9,773 bases of DNA from JACQAI01 sp035507915. Its GTDB lineage: Bacteria > Pseudomonadota > Alphaproteobacteria > Elsterales > Elsteraceae. The stretch lies in assembly GCA_035507915.1 (NCBI GenBank), contig DATJNS010000153.1, positions 1 through 9,773 on the forward strand. Reading direction: 5' to 3'. Below are positions 1 through 5,478 of this stretch, piece after piece. Made by a program: the position numbers and the translations under genes. Below the pieces are notes generated by a model. That model saw only the letters and a list, made by a program, of their open reading frames with translations. It was not told where the DNA came from and did not search any database. Numbering within the stretch: the first letter of the stretch is position 1; each line of letters starts with the position of its first letter.

Positions 1-191
1 GCGCGCAGGATGGTCGTCTTGCCGCAGCCGCTCGGGCCGAGCAGGGTCATGAGCGACCCTGTCGGCACCTCGAAGCTGACGTCGTCGACGGCGCGGTGCA
101 TGCCGTAGCTCTTGATCAGGCCGCCGATCCACAGCGCCCGGCCGCCGGCGATCCGCCCCGGCTCGGACTTGGGTGCGGGCTCGTCCCTCAC
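1..191 (-). CDS. ABC transporter ATP-binding protein, N-terminal part (cut by left window edge)
   Basis: Only the first 63 codons are present. The translation shows an A-loop tyrosine (Y29), the usual AVDDVSFEV strand (34-42), and a complete Walker A motif GPSGCGKT at residues 52-59. This is the nucleotide-binding subunit of an ABC importer, which hydrolyses ATP at the inner face of the membrane. The N-terminus up to Walker A resembles the PotA/FbpC (polyamine, iron, other small-solute) group. I chose the GTG at 191 because a purine-rich stretch (GGGGGCGG, 206-199) lies 7 bases upstream and the next in-frame ATG (codon 31) would delete the first beta strand and the A-loop. About 20 extra residues precede the usual family start. 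It begins 31 bases after the solute-binding protein gene, so the two are almost certainly one operon. Walker B, signature and regulatory domains are off the window. Confidence 0.9.
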   Translation of the reverse strand, partial: MRDEPAPKSEPGRIAGGRALWIGGLIKSYGMHRAVDDVSFEVPTGSLMTLLGPSGCGKTTILR

Positions 192-222
192 CGGATCACC
201 GCCCCCGAACGCGCGCGCGCCG

Positions 223-1236
223 CTACTTGGCGACCTCGGCGTTGAACCGGTCGTTCCAGCTGCTGAAATACTGGTTGACCTTGTCCTCGTCGAACGTGAC
301 GCCGTCGCCGGGCTTGGGCTGCGCCGCCTTGATGATGTCCGACATGCCGGCCTTATGGTTGGTCGGCGCCGCCAGCAGAACGTCGGACACGCGGCCCTGG
401 ATCTCGGGGCTGAGCAGGAAATCGATGAACTCCGCAGCCAGGTCCTCATGACCGGCCTTCACCAGGGTCATGACGTCGAACATCATCGGCGTCGGCTTGG
501 GGCTGATCATCGTGACCGGCACACCCGCCTCGCGCGGCACGCGCAGCGCCTGGGTCGGGCCGATCAGCACCGAGATCTCGCCCTGCGCGAGCGACTGGCG
601 CGCCTGCGCATCCGACGTGTACCAGAACACGACGTTGTCCTTGAGCGCCTTCAGCTTCTGCAAGCCGGGCTCGATGTTGTCGATGCTGCCGCCCGCCAGC
701 AGCGACGCGATCAGGATCACTCGGCCCTGGTAGGAGCTGGGGGCCGGCACCCCGAGCTTGCCCTTGAACCGCGGGTTCCACAGGTCCTCCCATGCGGTGA
801 TCGGCGGGTTGACCATGTCGGTGCGGTACACGATGCCGACGGGATAGCCGTAGAAGCCGACCCAGCGCTCGCGCTTGGCGTTGTCGGGCACGTCGCTCAG
901 GTTCGGCATCTTGGCGGCCGGCAGCGGCGCGAACATGTCGGTGTCCTTGACCGCGCGCACGGCGACCGAGTCGGTGGTGAACCAGACGTCGACCGACGGA
1001 TGGGCCTTCATCGCCTGCAATTTGGTCAGGCCTTCGCCCGACGTCGTCTGGCCCACGAACTCGATCTTGACCCCGGTCTTCTTGGTGAAGTCCTCGCTCG
1101 CCTTCTGGACCACGCCCTGCCAAGTCGTGCCCCACAGCATGACGGTGATCTTTTTGTCCTGCGCCTGTGCGGTCCCGGCCGCCACCGCGGCCAGCGCAAC
1201 GCCGAGCGCCAACGCGCGCTTCACTTGCCTCATCAT
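223..1236 (-). CDS. ABC transporter periplasmic solute-binding protein (family 1; PotD/AfuA-like)
   Basis: A 337-residue exported binding protein that captures a small solute and delivers it to an inner-membrane ABC permease. Residues 1-25 are a clear Sec signal peptide: basic n-region (RQVKR), hydrophobic core, and AQA before the predicted cut at 25/26. The mature part has family hallmarks including WEDLWNPRFKGKL (149-161), a TSDAQARQSLAQGE segment (207-220) and FIDFLLSPEIQ near 270-280. This is the general COG1840/COG0687 fold. I see no adjacent Tyr-Tyr pair of the kind used for iron in FbpA, so the ligand (polyamine, metal chelate, phosphonate, other) is open. The frame runs open upstream to 1335, but ATG 1236 is preferred because GGGGGAG lies 7 bases before it and the signal peptide begins there; ATG 1233 is the next codon. 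The ATPase gene follows after 31 bases. Confidence 0.93.
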   Translation of the reverse strand: MMRQVKRALALGVALAAVAAGTAQAQDKKITVMLWGTTWQGVVQKASEDFTKKTGVKIEFVGQTTSGEGLTKLQAMKAHPSVDVWFTTDSVAVRAVKDTDMFAPLPAAKMPNLSDVPDNAKRERWVGFYGYPVGIVYRTDMVNPPITAWEDLWNPRFKGKLGVPAPSSYQGRVILIASLLAGGSIDNIEPGLQKLKALKDNVVFWYTSDAQARQSLAQGEISVLIGPTQALRVPREAGVPVTMISPKPTPMMFDVMTLVKAGHEDLAAEFIDFLLSPEIQGRVSDVLLAAPTNHKAGMSDIIKAAQPKPGDGVTFDEDKVNQYFSSWNDRFNAEVAK

Positions 1237-1243
1237 CGTTCGG

Positions 1244-1250
1244 CTCCCCC
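1244..1250 (-). promoter_or_regulatory. Ribosome binding site that fixes the solute-binding protein start
   Basis: GGGGGAG on the minus strand, 7 bases before ATG 1236. It favours this start over the 33-codon-longer frame opening at 1335, whose extra N-terminus would sit in front of an intact signal peptide. Confidence 0.75.
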
Positions 1251-1269
1251 GTTCGGTGTGCCCCGTGAT

Positions 1270-1297
1270 TCCTATACCCGTCAGTCCTGTACCCGTC
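1270..1297. repeat. Two near-identical 13-base direct repeats at 15-base spacing in the leader
   Basis: On the plus strand TCCTATACCCGTC (1270-1282) is followed after AG by TCCTGTACCCGTC (1285-1297), with one mismatch. A degenerate third unit sharing CCCGT may lie at 1255-1269. Between the candidate promoter and the ribosome binding site, these could be activator or repressor half-sites, or a small slippage duplication. Confidence 0.7.
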
Positions 1298-1359
1298 TTG
1301 CCGGCGCCCTGGCCGGGTCGGGACCCTCCGGCCATGCAAGCGCCGTGACGGTCCGGCCG

Positions 1360-1388
1360 ATCCTAACGGCATGTCGCCGCGTCACCAA
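1360..1388 (-). promoter_or_regulatory. Candidate sigma-70 promoter for the solute-binding protein operon
   Basis: On the minus strand a -35-like TTGGTG (1388-1383) is followed after exactly 17 bases by TAGGAT (1365-1360), which matches TATAAT at 4 of 6 positions. The -35 matches only TTG. The start of transcription would fall near 1353, giving a leader of about 117 nt. The -35 lies inside the palindrome CACCAATGGTG (1383-1393), a plausible operator. Spacing and hexamers are reasonable but unremarkable for GC-rich DNA. Confidence 0.33.
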
Positions 1389-1556
1389 TGGTGCCGCCTG
1401 CCGCAGGGGATACGTTGCGGGCGCGGGACCCGCAGCGAGGCCTGCCGCCGGCTCGCCGTCGAGCCGATGCAAGAGTTCGCCCCACCGTGATCGCCGGCGA
1501 GGCAACGCGCGGCGCGGACCGGTTCGGCGGCCGCACCGACGCACGGGGGACCCCTA

Positions 1557-1572
1557 CAGGAGCGGACTCCTG
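1557..1572 (-). terminator. Small hairpin after the MlaC-like gene (weak terminator candidate)
   Basis: CAGGAG-CGGA-CTCCTG forms a perfect 6-bp stem with a 4-nt loop, 17 bases past the stop codon at 1590-1592. No U-tract follows on the minus strand, so it does not meet the standard intrinsic terminator pattern. It could be an mRNA 3' end stabiliser or chance. Confidence 0.2.
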
Positions 1573-1589
1573 GCGATGGCCGCGCGCGG

Positions 1590-2309
1590 CTACGGGGTTG
1601 CGGCGGTGGCCGAGGCCTTGTTCGCGAGGGCTCCGATCAGCGCGTCGAACTGGCCGCCGTTGCTGTGCAGTACAGCGACGAAATCGGCGCTCAGAAGCCG
1701 GCTCATGCTGATCGCGGCCGCGACCACGTCCATGATGCGGTAGGTGCCGTCGTCGGACCGGCCGACCACGAAGAGCACGGGTTGGGCCGAGCCGTCGGAC
1801 AGTTGGGCATCGGCGCGGACGACCGTCGCGCCGTCGTCGCGTTCGACCACGGCGGTAGGGCCGAAGCGCAGTCCGCCGAAGCGCATCGCCGAGTCGGAGT
1901 AGCCGACGCACAGGAAGCGCTCGAACACGTCGAGAAAAGCCGCTTGCTGTTCCGCCGTCGCGCGCCGCCAATGGGCACCCAGGCTGTCCCGCCCGATCCG
2001 CGGCAGATCGACGTATTGATCGAGCAGCCGGCGCAGTTTCGCGCTCGCCTCGTCGCGCGTCATCGGCGTCTGACCGAACACCTGGAGGGTGTCCTGCAGC
2101 GCCGCGTCGACCAGGCGCTGGGCCGGGTCGGCACCGGGCGCGGCGTGGGCCGCCCGCGGGCCGGCCAGCCCGAGTACCAGCACGATGGCTGCCCCCGCCA
2201 GCCAGCCGCGAGCCGCCCGTCGGCGCGCCAACGGCCGCGCGGCGAAGCTCGGCGCCGGCGTCTCGCTGGTGTGACGCGGAGGACGGCGGACCGCAGTTCG
2301 GCAGGTCAT
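1590..2309 (-). CDS. MlaC/Ttg2D-family periplasmic phospholipid-binding-like protein (orphan)
   Basis: A 239-residue exported protein of the Tol_Tol_Ttg2/MlaC family (PF05494). In the classic Mla pathway MlaC shuttles phospholipid across the periplasm between outer-membrane MlaA and the MlaFEDB ABC transporter. Family landmarks: LRRLLDQYVDLPRIGRDSLG (92-111), HWRRATAEQQAAFLDVFERF (113-132), RIMDVVAAAISM (191-202), then SADFVAVLHSNGG (207-219) and DALIGAL near the end. A long basic n-region (RRRAAR, 30-35) precedes a hydrophobic core and AHA, predicting cleavage near residue 56. ATG 2309 is supported by AAGGGGAGGG ending 5 bases upstream. No mlaA, mlaB, mlaD, mlaE or mlaF lies nearby. HpnM of hopanoid clusters belongs to the same family, so lipid binding is likely but the partner is unknown. 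The sequence is divergent around 134-150. A CRP-like site lies upstream. Confidence 0.88.
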   Translation of the reverse strand: MTCRTAVRRPPRHTSETPAPSFAARPLARRRAARGWLAGAAIVLVLGLAGPRAAHAAPGADPAQRLVDAALQDTLQVFGQTPMTRDEASAKLRRLLDQYVDLPRIGRDSLGAHWRRATAEQQAAFLDVFERFLCVGYSDSAMRFGGLRFGPTAVVERDDGATVVRADAQLSDGSAQPVLFVVGRSDDGTYRIMDVVAAAISMSRLLSADFVAVLHSNGGQFDALIGALANKASATAATP

Positions 2310-2338
2310 TTTGACCCTCCCCTTAACAGATTGCCTCG

Positions 2339-2344
2339 ACCCTA
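2339..2344 (-). promoter_or_regulatory. Candidate -10 element of the MlaC-like gene promoter
   Basis: TAGGGT on the minus strand keeps T-12, A-11 and T-7, the most conserved -10 positions. If transcription starts at 2332, the CRP-type palindrome is centred at -41.5. The -35 position (2367-2362) reads CAGCGT, a poor match, as expected where an activator replaces the -35 contact. The leader would be about 23 nt and contain the GGAGGG ribosome binding site. Confidence 0.35.
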
Positions 2345-2365
2345 ACCGGGCCGGCGGGCGAACGC

Positions 2366-2381
2366 TGTGATTTGCTTCACA
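2366..2381. promoter_or_regulatory. CRP-type operator (perfect TGTGA-N6-TCACA)
   Basis: TGTGATTTGCTTCACA is a perfect inverted repeat of the CRP/FNR-superfamily core, TGTGA and TCACA separated by six bases. It is one of few AT-rich patches locally and lies wholly between genes, 57-72 bases upstream of the MlaC-like ATG. Its centre (2373.5) is 41.5 bases from 2332, the position predicted by the -10-like hexamer at 2339-2344, which is class II activator geometry. Flanking bases do not extend the symmetry. The cognate regulator is not in the window. Confidence 0.6.
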
Positions 2382-2436
2382 CGCCCGAACCGTCTCGGTC
2401 TGATCCCGGCCCGTGTCGCAGGATCGGACGCGCGGG

Positions 2437-4467
2437 TCAAACGCCGTGCGCGCACCAGGTGCGCCACATGGCGCGGTAGGCCGCCTCGAGACCGCGCGTG
2501 AAGCGGGCGCCGTCGCACAATGGAGAGGCCGTCATGCGTGAACGCAGAGTCGCGCGCAGGTCGGCCAGCCGGTCGAGATCGCCGGCCAGCTCGGCCGCCA
2601 AGGCGACGTAGCGCTCCGGGCTCGACGCCGCCAGCTCGCGGAGCCCGAGCTGGGTCAGGAAGCCCAGCGTCTGCCGCGATACCGGGCGCACGCCGGGCAG
2701 GGTCACGATCGGGACGCCCATCCACAGCGCCTCGCAGCTCGTCAAGCCGCCGCAGAACGGGAACGGGTCGATCCCGATGTCGACCGCGCCGTATTCGGCG
2801 AGCATCTCGGCGTGCGGCGTGCGGCCGCGCAATTCCAGGCGCTCGGGCGCGATGCCGTGCGCGCCGAACGCCCGGTGCAGCCGCCCGCGCTCGGCCTCGT
2901 CCGCCAGGTTCTGCCATTTCAGCATCAGGCGCGCGTCGGGTACCGCGCGCAGCACCGCGGCCCACAGCTCGATCACCGCCGGCGTCACCTTCGACATGTT
3001 GTTGAAGCTACCGAAGGTGACGAAGCCGCGCGCGCGCGCCGGCAGCGGCGCGACGGCGGGTGCGTAGTCGGGCGGCGCGTAGCAGAAGCGCCCCTCGGGC
3101 AGGCGTACCACGGTCTCGGTGAACCAGCGCTCGGCGCCCTCCGGCACGGTCGCCTCGTCCATCAGCACGTAGTCGATGGCGCTCACGCCCGTGGTGTTGA
3201 AGTAGCCGAGCCAGCTCGCCTGCACGGGCGCCGGCTTGCGCGCGAACACGGGCAGGCGGCCACCCGCGGTGTGACCCGAGAGATCGACCAGGATGTCGAT
3301 GCCGTCGGCGACGATACGGGCGGCCAACGTCTCGTCGTCCATGCCGACGATCGAGTGCCAGTGCGCCGCGCGCGCGCGCAGCGTCGCCGTCATCGGGTCC
3401 TCGGCGCGGCGTCCGGAATAGCAGTGGCTCTCGATCAGAGTCGCGTCGTGGGCCGCCAGCACCGGCAGCAGGAAGAAACCGACCGGATGGACGTAGAAAT
3501 CGCTCGACACGTAGCCGACGCGCAGCATCCGCTCCGGATCGCGCGCGTTGGCATGACGGCGCACGATCCGCTCGGGGGGCGGCGCGATCTGGCGGTCGAA
3601 CGCGCGATGCGCGTCGAGCAGCGCGGCCTCGTCGAGCGACGGATCGTAGTTGAGCAGCATCAGGATGTTGCTGCGCACCTCGGGATAGTCGGGCCGCAGC
3701 GCGACCGCCCGCTCGTAGCTGGCGCGCGCCTCGGCGAACCGGCCGAGATCGAGCAGCACGTTGCCGAGATTGGCGTGCGCGGCGGCGTCTGCCGGATTGA
3801 GCGCCAGGCTGCGGTGATAGACCTCGAGCGCTTCCGCCATGCGGCCCTGCGTGCGCAGGATCATGCCGAGGTTGGAGAGCGCGCCCGGCAGGTCGGGGCG
3901 CTGGCGCGCGATCTCGCGATATACCGGCTCGGCGCGCTCGAGCTCGCCGCGCAGCATCCAGAGGTTGGCGAGATTGAGCCGCGCCTCCGGCTGGTCGGGC
4001 CGAAGCGCGAGCGCGCGCTCGAAGCTGGCGGCCGCCTCGTCGAGCCGGCCGAGCTCCTTGAGCGCGCTGCCCAGGTTGGAGTGCACGAGCGCATCGTCCG
4101 GCGCGAGGGCGAGCGCGCGCCGGTAGCACTCGACCGCCTCGTCGGCTCGCCCGGTCGACTGCAGCACGTTGCCGAGATTGCACAGCGCGGCGCCGAACCG
4201 CGGCTGCAGCGCGAGCGTCCGGCGGTAGCTCGCGATCGCCGCGTCGTTGCGCCCCGCGGCTTGGTGGACGCTGGCCATCAGGAAGTGGCCGTCGGGATGG
4301 TTGGGCGCGGCTTCGAGCACGGCACGCAGCGGCGCTTCGGCGAGGTCGGCGCGGCCGGCCCGCAGGCTCTGCAGCGCGAGGGCGAGCTGCTGGTCGACCA
4401 CGCTGCCGGGCGGGCCGGCGGCGCTGCCGCCCTGGCTGGCGGCGGCCCGACGCTGCTTGCGGTTCAC
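2437..4467 (-). CDS. TPR-repeat GT41 glycosyltransferase, SPINDLY / O-GlcNAc transferase-like
   Basis: A 676-residue cytoplasmic protein with two parts. Residues ~22-270 are about seven 34-residue TPRs in strict register: the NLG/NLA position recurs at 97, 131, 165, 199, 233 and 267. Residues ~314-676 are a GT41 catalytic region (COG3914, PF13844). By comparison with human OGT as I recall it, H327 in YVHPVG matches H498, K493 in FNNMSK matches the UDP-contacting lysine K842, H552 in TPHAEM matches H901, and GGLTSCEALWMGVP (573-586) is the nucleotide-binding loop. Family members transfer GlcNAc, fucose or other sugars from nucleotide donors to Ser/Thr of proteins; donor and target here are unknown. 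The start is a GTG before NRKQRRAA, an N-terminus I associate with this family. The Shine-Dalgarno is weak (GATGAAG only), and no better in-frame start exists after the upstream stop. It is transcribed divergently from the thioesterase gene. Confidence 0.93.
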   Translation of the reverse strand: MNRKQRRAAASQGGSAAGPPGSVVDQQLALALQSLRAGRADLAEAPLRAVLEAAPNHPDGHFLMASVHQAAGRNDAAIASYRRTLALQPRFGAALCNLGNVLQSTGRADEAVECYRRALALAPDDALVHSNLGSALKELGRLDEAAASFERALALRPDQPEARLNLANLWMLRGELERAEPVYREIARQRPDLPGALSNLGMILRTQGRMAEALEVYHRSLALNPADAAAHANLGNVLLDLGRFAEARASYERAVALRPDYPEVRSNILMLLNYDPSLDEAALLDAHRAFDRQIAPPPERIVRRHANARDPERMLRVGYVSSDFYVHPVGFFLLPVLAAHDATLIESHCYSGRRAEDPMTATLRARAAHWHSIVGMDDETLAARIVADGIDILVDLSGHTAGGRLPVFARKPAPVQASWLGYFNTTGVSAIDYVLMDEATVPEGAERWFTETVVRLPEGRFCYAPPDYAPAVAPLPARARGFVTFGSFNNMSKVTPAVIELWAAVLRAVPDARLMLKWQNLADEAERGRLHRAFGAHGIAPERLELRGRTPHAEMLAEYGAVDIGIDPFPFCGGLTSCEALWMGVPIVTLPGVRPVSRQTLGFLTQLGLRELAASSPERYVALAAELAGDLDRLADLRATLRSRMTASPLCDGARFTRGLEAAYRAMWRTWCAHGV
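3753..4180 (-). repeat. TPR-encoding tandem array with a 20-base exact repeat 408 bp apart
   Basis: Plus-strand GCAGCACGTTGCCGAGATTG occurs at 3753-3772 and again at 4161-4180. The distance, 408 bp, is exactly four 102-bp TPR units. Both copies encode the NLGNVL helix (residues 97-102 and 233-238). The intervening repeats are diverged at the DNA level. Confidence 0.85.
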
Positions 4468-4564
4468 GGCAAAGACTTCATCAAGGAGAGGGATCGCGGG
4501 AAACGGCGGCGATTAGAGCATCAGGCGCCGGTCAATTTAAGCTTAACCTCGGGTTCGCCGATCC

Positions 4565-4592
4565 CGCCCGGCAGCGCTTGCGCCGCCGGGCG
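4565..4592. other. GC-rich inverted repeat in the divergent promoter region
   Basis: CGCCCGGC (4565-4572) and GCCGGGCG (4585-4592) form a perfect 8-bp stem around a 12-base loop, which itself contains GCGC-TT-GCGC. It lies 50-77 bases upstream of the thioesterase ATG and about 100 bases upstream of the TPR-GT41 start. No T-tract follows on either side. It may be a leader hairpin, an operator, or chance in GC-rich DNA. Nearby, TTAAGCTTAA (4537-4546) is an AT-rich palindrome that probably marks the divergent promoter core. Confidence 0.45.
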
Positions 4593-4626
4593 TCCTGACG
4601 CTGAATGCCCGGATCGACGGCCAAGC

Positions 4627-4633
4627 GGGAGAG
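4627..4633 (+). promoter_or_regulatory. Ribosome binding site that fixes the thioesterase start
   Basis: GGGAGAG, 8 bases before ATG 4642. The reading frame stays open for more than 1.8 kb upstream as a shadow of the opposite-strand TPR gene, so this site is what identifies the true start. Confidence 0.75.
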
Positions 4634-4641
4634 CGGGCGCG

Positions 4642-5466
4642 ATGACGGGCTGGACCGAGACCTATCGCGGCATGGTCGCGGCGTGGGAATGCGACGCCTT
4701 CGCCCATCTGACGATCGCGTTCTACTTCGACCGTCTCGAGGACTGCACGGCGGCCCTGACCGCGTCGGTGGGCGCGACCGGCTGGCGCACCGTCGGCCTG
4801 GTCGCGCGCTACCGCCAGGAGCTGCGCGCCAATGACGGTTTCCACGCCGAGAGCGGCATCGTGGCCGCGGAGCGTGGCACCCTCGTCTTGGCGCACAAAT
4901 TCTTCAACTCGGTGACGGGCGCGGTCACGACCCTGGTCGAGCAGACGCTGATGGCCGATGCCGGCGCCACGGCGGTCACCGCCGACCCGCGCGTCGCCGA
5001 TTGGGAAGCCGTCGAGCCGGTGTCGGCCGAGCAGCCGGCCGAGTACGTGCCGACCGGGCGCAGCCTGGTCAAGCCGGGCGAGCTCGACGCGACCGGCGGG
5101 CTTGCCTGGGCGAACTACGTGCATCGCTTCAGCGCCAGCAACCCGCACATCCTGTCGCGGATCGGCATGACGACGGCGTACATGCGCGAGGCCAAACAGG
5201 GTTTCTCGACCTTCGAGACGCGCCTGACCCTGCTCGGCGCGCGTCCCAAGGCCGGGGACATGCTGGCGATCGAGAGCGGCATTCTGCGCATGGGCAACTC
5301 GTCGATCGCCATGCTGCATCGGATGATCGACGTGCGCGCCGACCGCGCGGTCGCCACGTTCCATCAATCGGGCGTGCAGCTCGACATGGTGGCGCGCCGT
5401 TCGAAGCCGTGGCCTGACGAGATCCGGCGCGCCGGCGCGGCACTGCTCGGCAAGGCGACGTCGTAA
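4642..5466 (+). CDS. Acyl-CoA thioesterase-like protein, double hotdog fold
   Basis: A 274-residue soluble protein that looks like two consecutive hotdog domains. The first (about 1-125) opens with ETYRGMVAAWECDAFAHLTIA, the pattern of 4-hydroxybenzoyl-CoA thioesterase relatives in which the Asp of a D-x-x-x-H segment near the N-terminus is catalytic; here D18 precedes AFAH. The second (about 155-255) runs from YVHRFSASNPHI through FSTFETRLTLLGARPKAGD and MLHRMIDV to ATFHQSGVQLD. Such enzymes hydrolyse acyl-CoA thioesters to free acid and CoA; the substrate cannot be read from the sequence. ATG 4642 is chosen over upstream in-frame codons because of its GGGAGAG site and because the hotdog begins there. 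The stop codon is 12 bases from the SDR start, and the SDR ribosome binding site overlaps the stop (TAAGGGAGG), indicating coupled translation and a shared pathway. Confidence 0.82.
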   Translation: MTGWTETYRGMVAAWECDAFAHLTIAFYFDRLEDCTAALTASVGATGWRTVGLVARYRQELRANDGFHAESGIVAAERGTLVLAHKFFNSVTGAVTTLVEQTLMADAGATAVTADPRVADWEAVEPVSAEQPAEYVPTGRSLVKPGELDATGGLAWANYVHRFSASNPHILSRIGMTTAYMREAKQGFSTFETRLTLLGARPKAGDMLAIESGILRMGNSSIAMLHRMIDVRADRAVATFHQSGVQLDMVARRSKPWPDEIRRAGAALLGKATS

Positions 5467-5478
5467 GGGAGGCGCGGC

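Larger units (their letters stand above)
1237..1589. other. 353-base intergenic region upstream of the solute-binding protein gene
   Basis: I find no credible gene here. The long open frames crossing it are GC-rich shadows without family resemblance or good start signals. Reading on the minus strand it holds, in order: a small hairpin just after the MlaC-like stop (1557-1572), a GGGGACCCC palindrome (1546-1554), a candidate sigma-70 promoter with an 11-base palindrome over its -35 (1360-1393), and two near-identical 15-base tandem units (1270-1297) between that promoter and the ribosome binding site. The implied 5' leader is about 117 nt, long enough for regulation, but I recognise no riboswitch class. 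Confidence 0.6.

Noticed and set aside
112..1743. Long plus-strand open frame of 543 codons across the solute-binding protein gene
   Set aside because: It is the complement-strand shadow of a recognisable exported binding protein. Its translation is Arg/His-rich, resembles no family I know, and has no ribosome binding site.
2435..2440. TTGACC at the end of the GT41 gene (minus strand) as a -35 for the MlaC-like gene
   Set aside because: No -10-like sequence lies 16-18 bases downstream; the CRP-type arrangement nearer the gene explains the region better.
4468..4560. TTGACC (minus strand, 4533-4528) as the -35 of the TPR-GT41 promoter
   Set aside because: The -35 match is good, but the only -10-like TCTAAT lies just 12 bases away, too close for sigma-70, and nothing suitable sits at 16-18 bases.
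2812..4641. The 610 codons upstream of and in frame with the thioesterase, making an apparent 884-residue fusion
   Set aside because: This part lies opposite the TPR-GT41 gene, is Arg-rich with no domain, and the thioesterase has its own ribosome binding site and a domain start at 4642.
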